Shown piece after piece: positions 14,729-21,155 of a stretch of 21,174 nucleotides of DNA. Numbering within the stretch: the stretch's first letter is position 1; every line of letters starts with the position of its first letter. The DNA is from an uncultured Eubacteriales bacterium (GTDB lineage: Bacteria; Bacillota; Clostridia; Oscillospirales; CAG-272). The notes below the pieces were generated by a model. That model searched no databases. It was not told the origin of the DNA and worked only from the letters and a program-made list of their open reading frames with translations. A program made the position numbers and the translations under genes. The DNA is taken from NCBI GenBank assembly GCA_900547725.1, contig URHR01000032.1, forward strand, positions 1 to 21,174, read 5' to 3'.

Positions 14729-15253
14729 ATGCGCGGGCGCACCAAATATCTGACCGTTTCCGCAATGCTCACCGCGCTCGGCGTGATTCTGCTCGGGTTG
14801 GGTTCTCTTATCAACACGTTGGATCTGACCGTGGCGGCGTTGGCTTCCATTCTCTGCGTGTGGGCGGTCATTGAAATGGGCAAGACCTACGCGTGGATGA
14901 TCTGGCTTGTAACCTCGTTTCTTGCCCTCCTTCTTCTGCCGCAGAAAACGCCCGGGTGTTTCTATCTGTTCATCGGTCTTTACCCGATTCTGAAGGAGCG
15001 GTTGGAGCGCCTGCCGCGCGCCGTGGAATGGGTTTTGAAGATCGTCATTTTCCACGCGATGATTGCGCTTTGTTGGCTGGTTCTTCGCATTTTTGTCCCC
15101 GGGGAAGCCGCGCTCGAATTCGGTTGGCTTCTCCTTGCGACCTACGCGCTCGCGCTCGTTGCCTTCCTTCTCTACGACTACGCGCTGACGAAGCTGATCT
15201 CCTTCTACCTGCAGAAGCTACAAAAGCGGATCGGGTTGAAGCGGAAGAAGTAA
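14729..15253 (+). CDS. Small integral membrane protein, unknown function
   Basis: Product of 174 residues from ATG 14729, three bases after the stop of the J-domain gene with no clear ribosome site of its own, so coupling is likely. About five hydrophobic helices are visible: ~9-28 (VSAMLTALGVILLGLG), ~31-50, ~55-70 (MIWLVTSFLALLLLP), ~100-125 and ~132-150. The C-terminus is basic (LQKLQKRIGLKRKK) and probably cytosolic. I do not recognise a family with confidence; its look recalls small substrate-binding membrane subunits (ECF-S-like), but no vitamin-transporter motif is seen. Context suggests it works with the DUF5685 and J-domain proteins at the membrane. Confidence 0.75.
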   Translation: MRGRTKYLTVSAMLTALGVILLGLGSLINTLDLTVAALASILCVWAVIEMGKTYAWMIWLVTSFLALLLLPQKTPGCFYLFIGLYPILKERLERLPRAVEWVLKIVIFHAMIALCWLVLRIFVPGEAALEFGWLLLATYALALVAFLLYDYALTKLISFYLQKLQKRIGLKRKK

Positions 15254-15280
15254 GACCTCGGGGCTTTGCCCCGAACCCCT

Positions 15281-15310
15281 CTTGAAAACTTCTTTCAAGA
15301 AGTTTTCAAG
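15281..15310 (+). terminator. Hairpin after the membrane-protein gene, probable terminator
   Basis: CTTGAAAACTTCTT (15281-15294) pairs perfectly with AAGAAGTTTTCAAG (15297-15310). A smaller GC hairpin (CGGGGCTTTGCCCCG, 15259-15273) comes just before. No long T-run follows. Confidence 0.5.
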
Positions 15311-15577
15311 GCTTTCAAGAACTTTAACCAAGGGGATTTATGTATCTATCATTCCATTGTACAGATTTTGAATGTAGCCGTATTCCGTGCTACGAATTCC
15401 GGCTACTCCTGCTACCGGATAGAAACGGTTCAGGTTAGTGAATGGACGGAAAGCGGGATAAAATGAGGGGCGCTCCCTTCGGATTGCGCCCCTGTAAAAT
15501 ATGGATTCGTCAGAAATAAACCATTGTAGAGAACGCCCCACGGTCGTTCCGTTTCCGGCGAATGAAACATACTAACA
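15311..15577. other. Gene-free, hairpin-rich stretch
   Basis: No convincing gene is seen on either strand; short open frames lack ribosome sites. The stretch has a hairpin GTAGCCG (15374-15380) with CGGCTAC (15400-15406) and inner ATTC/GAAT, and a hairpin AGGGGCGC (15466-15473) with GCGCCCCT (15486-15493) capped by TCC-CTTC-GGA. It may encode a structured RNA or be the remains of a repeat. Confidence 0.35.
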
Positions 15578-15614
15578 GCAAGGGCATCCGTTTGGATGCC
15601 CTTGCATTTTACTT
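15578..15614. terminator. Bidirectional-type terminator between convergent units
   Basis: GCAAGGGCATCC (15578-15589) pairs perfectly with GGATGCCCTTGC (15594-15605), loop GTTT. The plus strand continues ATTTTACTTTT. On the minus strand it follows the 78-aa gene stop by 17 bases, so it can end that operon too. Confidence 0.75.
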
Positions 15615-15622
15615 TTCAGCCG

Positions 15623-15859
15623 TCAGGTTTGCGGTTTATCGGGGTTGTCCGTTTTTTCAAAATTCTGCGCGTCCTTCTTACCCGTGCTGTCTTTTTCGTT
15701 CGGTAACAACGCATAAAGGAGAAATGCCCCCATCACCGTAACGGCAAGTACCGTTGGCAGATTTCCGCCCGGTTCAAATTTTTCAATCAACCCACCAAAG
15801 AACGCCGCGACCAATGTGTAAACCACAGCCATGATGATTAAACGAATTTTCTTTTTCAA
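15623..15859 (-). CDS. Small membrane protein, partner of the secreted protein
   Basis: Product of 78 residues from a TTG start at 15859, with AGGAG eight bases upstream. It begins with basic MKKKIRL and has two hydrophobic helices (~7-25, IIMAVVYTLVAAFFGGLI; ~35-52, LPTVLAVTVMGAFLLYALL) separated by EKFEPGGN, then a charged hydrophilic tail with DKPQT at the end. It follows the 340-aa gene by 38 bases in an AT-rich operon. No family is recognised. It could hold or help export the secreted neighbour, which is inference from position only. Confidence 0.7.
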   Translation of the reverse strand: MKKKIRLIIMAVVYTLVAAFFGGLIEKFEPGGNLPTVLAVTVMGAFLLYALLPNEKDSTGKKDAQNFEKTDNPDKPQT

Positions 15860-15897
15860 CGATATCTCTCCTATAGCTTAACTAAACCATTATGTAC

Positions 15898-16920
15898 TTA
15901 ATGATACAATGTAAACGCAGTTCCGTAGAAAGTTTGTCGTGAGATAGTAGGTCCACCAAACGAAATTGCTCCACTTGTACTGACAGAAAAACTTGGATTC
16001 CACATAGGTTTAGCATGTCCATATGCAACTTGGCAGGTTATATCCTGTTGGCATGAAACACCATAATATATATATGCCTTTTTAATAGTATAACTACGGT
16101 CGCATATTAAAGGGAAAGTTGCACCTATTCCATATGTCGATGGAGTCGATATTTCCATATCAGCATCTTTTCCACCGAAGGATTCATATAAGTGTGATGT
16201 TTTATGCATCCAATCTCCGCCCGCTAAAGAATAATACCATCTACCATAAGCATAGTGATCGTATTTGTTATCAATATTGCCTGTACTGGAAATAACAAGA
16301 ACATCTGTATAAGCATAATTGGGGGTACCTGTCCATTCAACTTCACCTCGGATCTCATAATAGGTTCTTCCTTCCAAAGCATACCCCGGGTTGCGCTTGT
16401 ATGCACTAGACCTAATTTTTAATTTTCCATGTGTTTCCGTATAATCCGGCAAATCGTCACTCGCAGTATCACACTGAGAATAATCATAGGAAGAATCAGA
16501 TTCGAAAATCGATTTACTGACAGGAATCAATTCGCCTTCTGTTCCCTCCACCAAATAGGAAACAGAAATCTCTGCTGAAATATATTCCGTAGCTTCCATC
16601 ACCTTTTCTGTTGGTAATTCTTCAATAAAAGATTCATCATCTCCCAAAGCCAACAAAATGGCTTTGCCAAGCTGGTAATCGTTCAAATTCGGATAATCTT
16701 TTTTCAACGATGTTTTCAGTGCTCCGATATTATTAACACTTGTAACTTCATTTAATCCCTTTGTATATTGTTCAATTTCAAGAGTAGACTCTTTTATTGA
16801 ATCTATATACTGACAGGAAACCTCAGTCTCATTTGGCAATACTTCTGTAACAGCAGATACCATAAAACTCGATGTAAAAAGGACAGCCAACATAGTGAGA
16901 ACAGAAATCATCTTTTTCAT
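15898..16920 (-). CDS. Secreted protein of unknown function, AT-rich gene
   Basis: Product of 340 residues from ATG 16920, with GAAAGGAT upstream. Residues 1-23 are a signal peptide (MKKMISVLTMLAVLFTSSFM). Residues ~30-125 are helical and acidic (LEIEQYTKGLNEVTS, DYPNLNDYQLGKAILLALG). Residues ~160-340 are rich in Tyr, Gly and Ser with alternating beta patterns (YYEIRGEVEWTGTPNYAYTD, YGRWYYSLAGGDWMH) and a few Cys (CDRSY, GVSCQQDITCQ). No anchor is seen at the C-terminus (FTLYH). I do not recognise the family. Base use is much AT-richer than the flanking operons and it has its own consensus promoter, which points to recent acquisition. Confidence 0.75.
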   Translation of the reverse strand: MKKMISVLTMLAVLFTSSFMVSAVTEVLPNETEVSCQYIDSIKESTLEIEQYTKGLNEVTSVNNIGALKTSLKKDYPNLNDYQLGKAILLALGDDESFIEELPTEKVMEATEYISAEISVSYLVEGTEGELIPVSKSIFESDSSYDYSQCDTASDDLPDYTETHGKLKIRSSAYKRNPGYALEGRTYYEIRGEVEWTGTPNYAYTDVLVISSTGNIDNKYDHYAYGRWYYSLAGGDWMHKTSHLYESFGGKDADMEISTPSTYGIGATFPLICDRSYTIKKAYIYYGVSCQQDITCQVAYGHAKPMWNPSFSVSTSGAISFGGPTISRQTFYGTAFTLYH

Positions 16921-17041
16921 AGTTTTATCCTTTCAGTCGGTATTTTATTTTTACGAACACATCCTTTCAAAAATCAATTTTCTTAACCCATCGGAATCAC
17001 CCCTTTTCAAAAAGCAATGAAAAGCAAAACACTTCTTGGTT

Positions 17042-17090
17042 TCAGAATCAAAGGTAAATTATCATAACAACGATTTCAACTTTATTCTGA
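17042..17090 (-). promoter_or_regulatory. Leader inverted repeat upstream of the secreted-protein gene
   Basis: TCAGAATCAAAG (17042-17053) pairs with CTTTATTCTGA (17080-17090) with one bulged base. It lies at the very 5' end of the transcript predicted from the promoter at 17095-17123. The leader is about 170 bases long, long enough for control by structure. Confidence 0.3.
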
Positions 17091-17094
17091 GGTC

Positions 17095-17123
17095 AGTATA
17101 GCACATTATACATTAATTGTCAA
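17095..17123 (-). promoter_or_regulatory. Consensus promoter of the AT-rich two-gene operon
   Basis: On the minus strand a perfect TTGACA, 17 bases, TATACT. The spacer also contains TATAAT. Transcription should start near 17088. Confidence 0.8.
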
Positions 17124-17263
17124 GCGTATAATCGACTTTTCTTTTTTTTCATCGAAACAACCAAATCAGACCATATTTTTTTGCGCAAATTCACCTTGTG
17201 ATTTATTGAAGAAAAGCAAGACTTTCGAAACGCAAAAATCCTGCAAACAGCACCTCAAACAAA

Positions 17264-17469
17264 TCGGGCGCGAAGCCGCACCCTTCAAAAAATCCGCACC
17301 TCCCCAACCAATAAAAACTTCCCCCCAAGACCCCGCCACCACGTAAAGCGAAACAAAATTTTCGCTCACGTAATGGCGGGGTCTTGGGGGAAGTTCGGGG
17401 AGGATGAGGGAGGCTTGGAGGGAGAAGGGACACCCTCCGAAAGGGGGTCCCTTCTCCCTCCAAGGTCTT
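17264..17469 (+). repeat. Two-hairpin structured repeat, copy 2
   Basis: Same orientation and layout as 12914-13115, starting GGGCGCGAAGCCGCACC. Hairpin A pairs 17316-17338 with 17374-17395 (22 bp with one bulged C) around AAAGCGAAA/TTTTCGCT. Hairpin B pairs 17414-17430 with 17448-17464 (17 bp, perfect), extended by CCCTCC/GGGGG in the loop. The stem sequences differ between copies (for example GAGAGAGCC against GAGAAGGGA) while pairing is kept, so structure rather than sequence seems to be maintained. It ends five bases from the stop codon of peptidase T and may serve as its terminator. Confidence 0.75.
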
Positions 17470-18675
17470 TTACCCTCTCATCAGCCCCACCAATACAGAG
17501 ACCATTTTTTGCATGGACTCTACGGGGATGAACTCGTGAACGCCGTGGAAGTTCGCACCACCCGTGCAGAGATTCGGACATGGCAAGCCCATAAAGGAGA
17601 GCCGAGCACCGTCCGTGCCGCCGCGGATCGGGACTAAAATCGGATCAATCCCCTCCGCCCGCATCGCCGCCTCCGCGTTGGCAATCAGCTCGGGATGCGG
17701 CAGAATCTGCTCCTTCATGTTGTAGTAACTGTCGCGAACCGTCAGAACAAAACTCCCCTCGCCCCAAACCGCGTTTTCATACGCCGTCAGGCGCGTAAGG
17801 AATGCCTTCCGCGCCTCAAACGACGCGCGGTCGTGATCGCGGATCAAAAGATCGGCACGCGCCGAAGTCTCGTTCCCCGTGATGTCGTGAACGTGATAGA
17901 ACCCCTCGTAGCCCTCCGTGTGCGCGGGTGTTTCCGCCGCAGGAAGCCCGTGAAGCCACTCGCAAAGCATCAGCGCCGCGTTCTTCATCTTGTTCTTCGC
18001 ACTGCCCGGATGAATGTTCACACCGTGAACCTCAATCCGCGCAGACGCCGCGTTGAAGTTCTCGTACTCAATCTCGCCCAACTCGCCGCCGTCCACCGTG
18101 TAGGCAACCGCCGCGCCGAACTTCTTCACGTCAAAGTGATCCGCGCCGCAACCAATCTCTTCGTCGGGCGTGAACCCGATCGCAATCCGCCCGTGCGGAA
18201 TCTCGGGGTGCGCCAGCAGATACTCGCAGGCGGTCATAATCTCCGCAACGCCCGCCTTGTCGTCCGCGCCGAGCAACGTTGTCCCGTCGGTCACAACCAG
18301 ATGCTGCCCCTCGTAGCGGGAGAGAAACGGGAAGGTCGCAAGAGAGATCACTTCCCCGTTGCCAAGTTCCACATCGCCGCCGTGATACTCCACCACGCGC
18401 GGGCGAATGTCCTTCCCCGACGCGTCGGGCGAGGTGTCCATGTGCGAAATGAAGCCGAGGACAGGCACGTCCTCCATTCCCTTCGTTGCGGGAAGCCAGC
18501 CCATGACATACCCGTTTTCGTCCATCGAAGCGTCACAAAGCCCCAAACGCTTCATCTCTTCAACCAGATGTGCGCCGAGAACCTTCTGCCCCGCCGTGCT
18601 CGGAACCGTCTCCGACTGCTCGTCCGACTTGGTGTCGAACGAAACGTAATCCAGAAAACGCTCTAAAACTTCCAT
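17470..18675 (-). CDS. pepT: Peptidase T (M20 tripeptidase)
   Basis: Product of 401 residues. ATG 18675 is chosen over an adjacent GTG because GAGG lies six bases before it and family members begin near MxVLERFLxYVSFDT. Metal ligands are visible: His78 and Asp80 in ISHMDTSPD, Asp139 in LLGADDKAG, Glu172-Glu173 in FTPDEEIG, Asp195 in YTVDGGELGE, and a His near 378 in GGANFHGVHEF. RGGTDGARLSFMG matches the PepT substrate region. The enzyme releases the N-terminal residue from tripeptides in the cytoplasm using two zinc ions. Length fits the usual ~405-410. It follows the M29 aminopeptidase gene by 13 bases, forming a peptide-recycling operon. Confidence 0.95.
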   Translation of the reverse strand: MEVLERFLDYVSFDTKSDEQSETVPSTAGQKVLGAHLVEEMKRLGLCDASMDENGYVMGWLPATKGMEDVPVLGFISHMDTSPDASGKDIRPRVVEYHGGDVELGNGEVISLATFPFLSRYEGQHLVVTDGTTLLGADDKAGVAEIMTACEYLLAHPEIPHGRIAIGFTPDEEIGCGADHFDVKKFGAAVAYTVDGGELGEIEYENFNAASARIEVHGVNIHPGSAKNKMKNAALMLCEWLHGLPAAETPAHTEGYEGFYHVHDITGNETSARADLLIRDHDRASFEARKAFLTRLTAYENAVWGEGSFVLTVRDSYYNMKEQILPHPELIANAEAAMRAEGIDPILVPIRGGTDGARLSFMGLPCPNLCTGGANFHGVHEFIPVESMQKMVSVLVGLMRG

Positions 18676-18688
18676 CACGCGCCTCGTA

Positions 18689-19924
18689 TCAGAACGCCCA
18701 CGTGCCGTTTTCGAAAAGCTTGACCCGCTTGCCGTCCCGCGTGACGCCTGTAATCGAAAGGTCGCGCGTGCCGATCATGAAGTCCACATGAATCATCGAA
18801 TCGTTGATGCCCATGTCGTAAAGCTCCTTTGTCGTGTGGTTCTCATATCCCTTGATGACGTTCGTAAAACCGTGACCGAGCGCCAGATGGCAGGCGGCGT
18901 TCTCGTCAAACAGCGTGTTGTAGAAGAGCACGCCCGTCTGATTGATGGGGCTTTCAAACGGCACGAGCGCGCACTCGCCGAGATACGCCGCGCCTTCGTC
19001 CATGCCAATCATCTCGCGGAGCAGATCCTCGCCCTTTTCGGCGTGTACCTCCACCGCCTTGCCGCCTTCAAAGCGAACCGAGAAGTTTTCAATCAGTTCC
19101 CCGTTGTAGGAAAGCGGCTTGGAAGCGTAGACGATACCGTCCGCAACGCCCTTCTTCGGCGAGGTAAACACCTCTTCGGAGGGCATATTCGGGTTGTAGA
19201 ACAGCCCCTCCTTGCCCAGAAGTTCCTCCGCGCCACCCATAAAGAGCGCGTTTTCCAGAAGTCCAACCCTGAAGTCTGTCCCGTTCGAGGACTTGTACTC
19301 CAGAGAAGCCAGTCCGAGGCTGTTGAGATAATCGCAACGCGCGTGCAGATCGCGGTTGTGATCCTCCCATGCGGCAACGGGGTCGTTGTCCTCGGTCACG
19401 CGAACCGTGTAAAGAATCTGCTCCCAAAGCTTTTCCATCGCGCGGTTGCGGCTCTCCTCCGGAAACACCTTCTTCGCCCACGCCGCGCCCGGAATGGCGG
19501 CAATGCACCATTGGTACTTGTTTTCCATCTCCTCGCGGAAGGGCTTGATGATCTTGAAGCGCGCCTGCGCGGACTTCGCGCGCTTGGACTGGTTGATACC
19601 CTTCAGACCGTCGGGATCGTCGGATTCGAGATAGATGCGGACAGGCAGAGTCTCCACCTGATGCTTCAGCTTTTCAACCTCCCAATTCTCCACCTTGGAA
19701 AGCGTGGCAACCGAGCAGGACTTGAGATTCAGCTTGGTCAGCGGCTGATAGGTCCAGTCCACAACGACCTTTCTCGCGCCGCACTTGTAGCATTCCTCCG
19801 CAACCATGCGGGCGAACTCGGGCTGTTCGACCGACGCCATGATAATGACATCCTGTCCCTTCTGAACCTTTCCGCCTTCCGCGGCGATCAGACGCGCATA
19901 TTTTCTGAGAATCGTTTTTTTCAT
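18689..19924 (-). CDS. M29 family aminopeptidase
   Basis: Product of 411 residues from ATG 19924 with GGAGG eight bases upstream; upstream in-frame codons overlap the promoter and are excluded. MKKTILRKYARLIAAEGGKVQKG opens the typical N-terminal region of the AmpS/PepS type. Likely metal ligands are the Glu residues in PSEEVFTSPKKG and LGECALVPFES, His346 in ACHLALGHGF, and His379/Asp381 in MIHVDFMIG. The enzyme trims N-terminal residues from peptides in the cytoplasm. Length matches the family (about 410). It is the first gene of an operon with pepT, driven by a perfect consensus promoter, so expression should be strong and constitutive. Confidence 0.93.
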   Translation of the reverse strand: MKKTILRKYARLIAAEGGKVQKGQDVIIMASVEQPEFARMVAEECYKCGARKVVVDWTYQPLTKLNLKSCSVATLSKVENWEVEKLKHQVETLPVRIYLESDDPDGLKGINQSKRAKSAQARFKIIKPFREEMENKYQWCIAAIPGAAWAKKVFPEESRNRAMEKLWEQILYTVRVTEDNDPVAAWEDHNRDLHARCDYLNSLGLASLEYKSSNGTDFRVGLLENALFMGGAEELLGKEGLFYNPNMPSEEVFTSPKKGVADGIVYASKPLSYNGELIENFSVRFEGGKAVEVHAEKGEDLLREMIGMDEGAAYLGECALVPFESPINQTGVLFYNTLFDENAACHLALGHGFTNVIKGYENHTTKELYDMGINDSMIHVDFMIGTRDLSITGVTRDGKRVKLFENGTWAF

Positions 19925-19982
19925 ACGTTGTTTCCTCCGTCGGGTCGAACCGACTGACTTTCTATGATAAGATGATAGTATT

Positions 19983-20011
19983 ATTATACCGCCACAGGAA
20001 CGATTTGTCAA
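19983..20011 (-). promoter_or_regulatory. Perfect sigma-A-type promoter of the peptidase operon
   Basis: On the minus strand TTGACA, 17 bases, TATAAT, with both hexamers at full consensus. It stands back to back with the tRNA-Gln promoter 49 bases away. Confidence 0.88.
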
Positions 20012-20060
20012 TCACTGCGCCGCAAAAAATGCGAAAAAGCGAAAAAAGAGCGGAAAAGTC

Positions 20061-20089
20061 TTGACACACAGACGGATTTGTGGTATACT
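20061..20089 (+). promoter_or_regulatory. Promoter of tRNA-Gln
   Basis: TTGACA, 17 bases, TATACT, ending 22 bases before the mature tRNA start. Confidence 0.85.
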
Positions 20090-20111
20090 ATTCGGGTACA
20101 AATCCATAAAT

Positions 20112-20186
20112 TGGGGTGTAGCCAAGCGGTAAGGCACCAGACTTTGACTCTGGCACTCGTCGGTCCGAATCCGGCCACCCCAGCCA
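20112..20186 (+). tRNA. tRNA-Gln, anticodon UUG
   Basis: A 75-base cloverleaf with encoded CCA. Acceptor TGGGGTG pairs with CACCCCA; D stem GCC/GGC; anticodon stem CCAGA/TCTGG around CTTTGAC, which places TTG at 34-36; T stem GTCGG/CCGGC; discriminator G. The T loop reads TCCGAAT, so position 55 is C where nearly all tRNAs have T (pseudouridine). All stems are otherwise intact, and the gene has its own promoter and terminator, so it is probably functional. Confidence 0.93.
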
Positions 20187-20223
20187 TGATGACAAGTCAA
20201 TTTAGATCCGGACGACGGAAAGA

Positions 20224-20245
20224 GCCGTTTGGCAAGCCAAACGGC
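20224..20245 (+). other. Hairpin after tRNA-Gln
   Basis: GCCGTTTGGC (20224-20233) and GCCAAACGGC (20236-20245) are perfect inverted copies with AA between. It lies in the 3' trailer between the tRNA and its terminator and could aid processing. Confidence 0.5.
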
Positions 20246-20249
20246 GAGA

Positions 20250-20284
20250 AAACGGGAGATTTCGAAAGATTTCTCCCGTTTTTT
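20250..20284 (+). terminator. Terminator of the tRNA-Gln transcript
   Basis: AAACGGGAGA (20250-20259) pairs with TCTCCCGTTT (20272-20281) and is followed by T residues, giving CCCGTTTTTTG. Confidence 0.85.
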
Positions 20285-20340
20285 GTCCCTGCTTTTTTTC
20301 GAAAAAATACCGACCCATTTTGCGATTTTTTCCGACCGCA

Positions 20341-20588
20341 AGGATCTGAACCCGCGAAAACGGGATTTTCTAAAATAAGCGAAACCGAATTGAACAGCCG
20401 AAAGGACTTGAACCCGCGACATGGTTCCAACCCTTTCGGCTTTTTTGTCGCCTTCACGGAATGTTTACAAATCAGCGACTACAAAATAAATCCCTCGGAG
20501 TTGGGTGAAGATTTGAACCCACGATGCCCACAAAAACAAAAACTACAAAACAACTCCATTTCTCTCTTGGTAGGATTCGAACCCACGA
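20341..20588 (-). repeat. Four antisense tRNA T-arm-like motifs
   Basis: Read on the minus strand, four sites carry the T-arm signature GGGTTC(A/G)(A/G)(A/G)TC: 20341-20356, 20403-20420, 20509-20524 and 20572-20588, at steps of 62, 106 and 63 bases. The last has a full T arm (GTGGG-TTCGAAT-CCTAC). The two right-hand units also share ACTACAAAAYAAMTCC about 30 bases before the motif on the plus strand, so they look like diverged tandem copies. No complete acceptor, D arm or anticodon arm can be built, so they are not intact tRNA genes. They could be decayed tRNA 3' ends, footprints of element insertion, or tRNA-like RNA parts. Confidence 0.55.
20397..20446 (+). terminator. Intrinsic terminator overlapping a T-arm-like motif
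   Basis: GCCGAAAGG (20397-20405) pairs with CCTTTCGGC (20432-20440), further pairing of TTGAAC/GTTCCAA is possible inside, and TTTTTT follows at 20441-20446. There is no gene directly before it on the plus strand apart from the tRNA transcript, which already has a terminator. Confidence 0.65.
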
Positions 20589-20675
20589 AAGTGCTAAATC
20601 TGATTGTTATCAGTTTGTTTTCTGGACTTTCCGGTATTGGTGTGGTATGGTATGTGGTTACAGGAGGCGATGAAA

Positions 20676-20954
20676 ATGAAAAAGATGATCGATGAATTAT
20701 GGGACGGCGAGATCAGCCCGCAGGACACTCTGATTTCAGATAATCAGGAATACCGTGAACTGCAACATAGGCAATCCAAAAACAAAACTGAATTGCTTGA
20801 AGCCCTTCCGGATGAGCAGAAAGAACTGCTTGAAAACTTCTGTGCCACAGAAATCGAGCTGAATGGCATCTCCGAGCGCGAAGCCTTTACTGCCGGATTC
20901 AAAATCGCCATGCGGTTGGCGGCAGAAGCATTCTACACAGCTGACAACGAGTAA
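20676..20954 (+). CDS. DUF6809 family small protein
   Basis: Product of 92 residues. The start is set at the second ATG (20676) because AGGAGG lies eight bases before it; the ATG at 20670 is only two bases from it. The layout MKKMIDELWDGEISP, then LEALPDEQKELLENF, then EREAFTAGFKIAMRLAAEAF fits the DUF6809 family of short Firmicutes proteins. It is a soluble helical protein with an acidic middle. The family has no known function, and in my recollection members are often found in accessory DNA. It is followed directly by a terminator, so it is a single-gene unit; no strong promoter is seen, only a T-rich stretch before it. Confidence 0.75.
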   Translation: MKKMIDELWDGEISPQDTLISDNQEYRELQHRQSKNKTELLEALPDEQKELLENFCATEIELNGISEREAFTAGFKIAMRLAAEAFYTADNE

Positions 20955-20961
20955 AAGAATG

Positions 20962-20999
20962 ACCGCCGAGCCCCCCCCTCGCTCGGCGGTGTTCCTTTC
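20962..20999 (+). terminator. Terminator of the DUF6809 gene
   Basis: ACCGCCGAGC (20962-20971) pairs with GCTCGGCGGT (20981-20990) across a C-rich nine-base loop; GTTCCTTTC follows. Confidence 0.8.
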
Positions 21000-21021
21000 A
21001 AAGATTATAGCGCGATTGAGA

Positions 21022-21050
21022 TTGAAAAATGGGAAGATTTATGGTATAAT
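21022..21050 (+). promoter_or_regulatory. Upstream promoter (P1) of the gene at the window end
   Basis: TTGAAA, 17 bases, perfect TATAAT, with start expected near 21057. A transcript from here would include both arms of the inverted repeat at 21106-21152. Confidence 0.7.
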
Positions 21051-21097
21051 AAGATATCGACAAATCGGGATTTACCTCTATTCAGACATACAAGCTC

Positions 21098-21126
21098 TTG
21101 ACAACAAAGCTCCTATATGGTATAAT
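21098..21126 (+). promoter_or_regulatory. Proximal promoter (P2) of the gene at the window end
   Basis: Perfect TTGACA, 17 bases, perfect TATAAT. The start is expected near 21133, about 23 bases before ATG 21156. The same TATGGTATAAT block occurs in P1. Confidence 0.85.
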
Positions 21127-21152
21127 TTAATAAACTACTATATAGGAGCTTT
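21106..21152 (+). promoter_or_regulatory. 13-bp inverted repeat covering the ribosome site
   Basis: AAAGCTCCTATAT (21106-21118) and ATATAGGAGCTTT (21140-21152) are perfect inverted copies. The right arm contains the ribosome site AGGAG. The left arm lies in the spacer of P2, so only RNA begun upstream carries both arms and can hide the ribosome site. Confidence 0.7.
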
Positions 21153-21155
21153 TGC

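Noticed and set aside
13874..15055. A 393-codon open frame on the minus strand
   Set aside because: It is opposite the DUF5685, J-domain and membrane-protein genes and shows no recognisable domain or ribosome site.
15266..15541. Short open frames of 66-67 codons on both strands
   Set aside because: They span strong hairpins, lack ribosome sites and show no protein-like features.
17166..17463. Short minus-strand open frames of 67-86 codons
   Set aside because: They translate the structured repeat copy 2 and its flanks; the long inverted repeats explain the open frames.
18787..19957. A 389-codon plus-strand open frame
   Set aside because: It is antisense to the M29 aminopeptidase, whose metal ligands, ribosome site and promoter are clear.
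20341..20588. CRISPR array
   Set aside because: The repeated units are too diverged, unevenly spaced and too few, and the conserved part is a tRNA T-arm signature; no cas gene is near.
20012..20695. Open frames on both strands across the tRNA-Gln gene and the T-arm-like array
   Set aside because: Their peptides include typical mistranslations of tRNA antisense DNA (GGRIRTDE, VGFEPTK, EDLNPR); they cross a tRNA gene and terminators.
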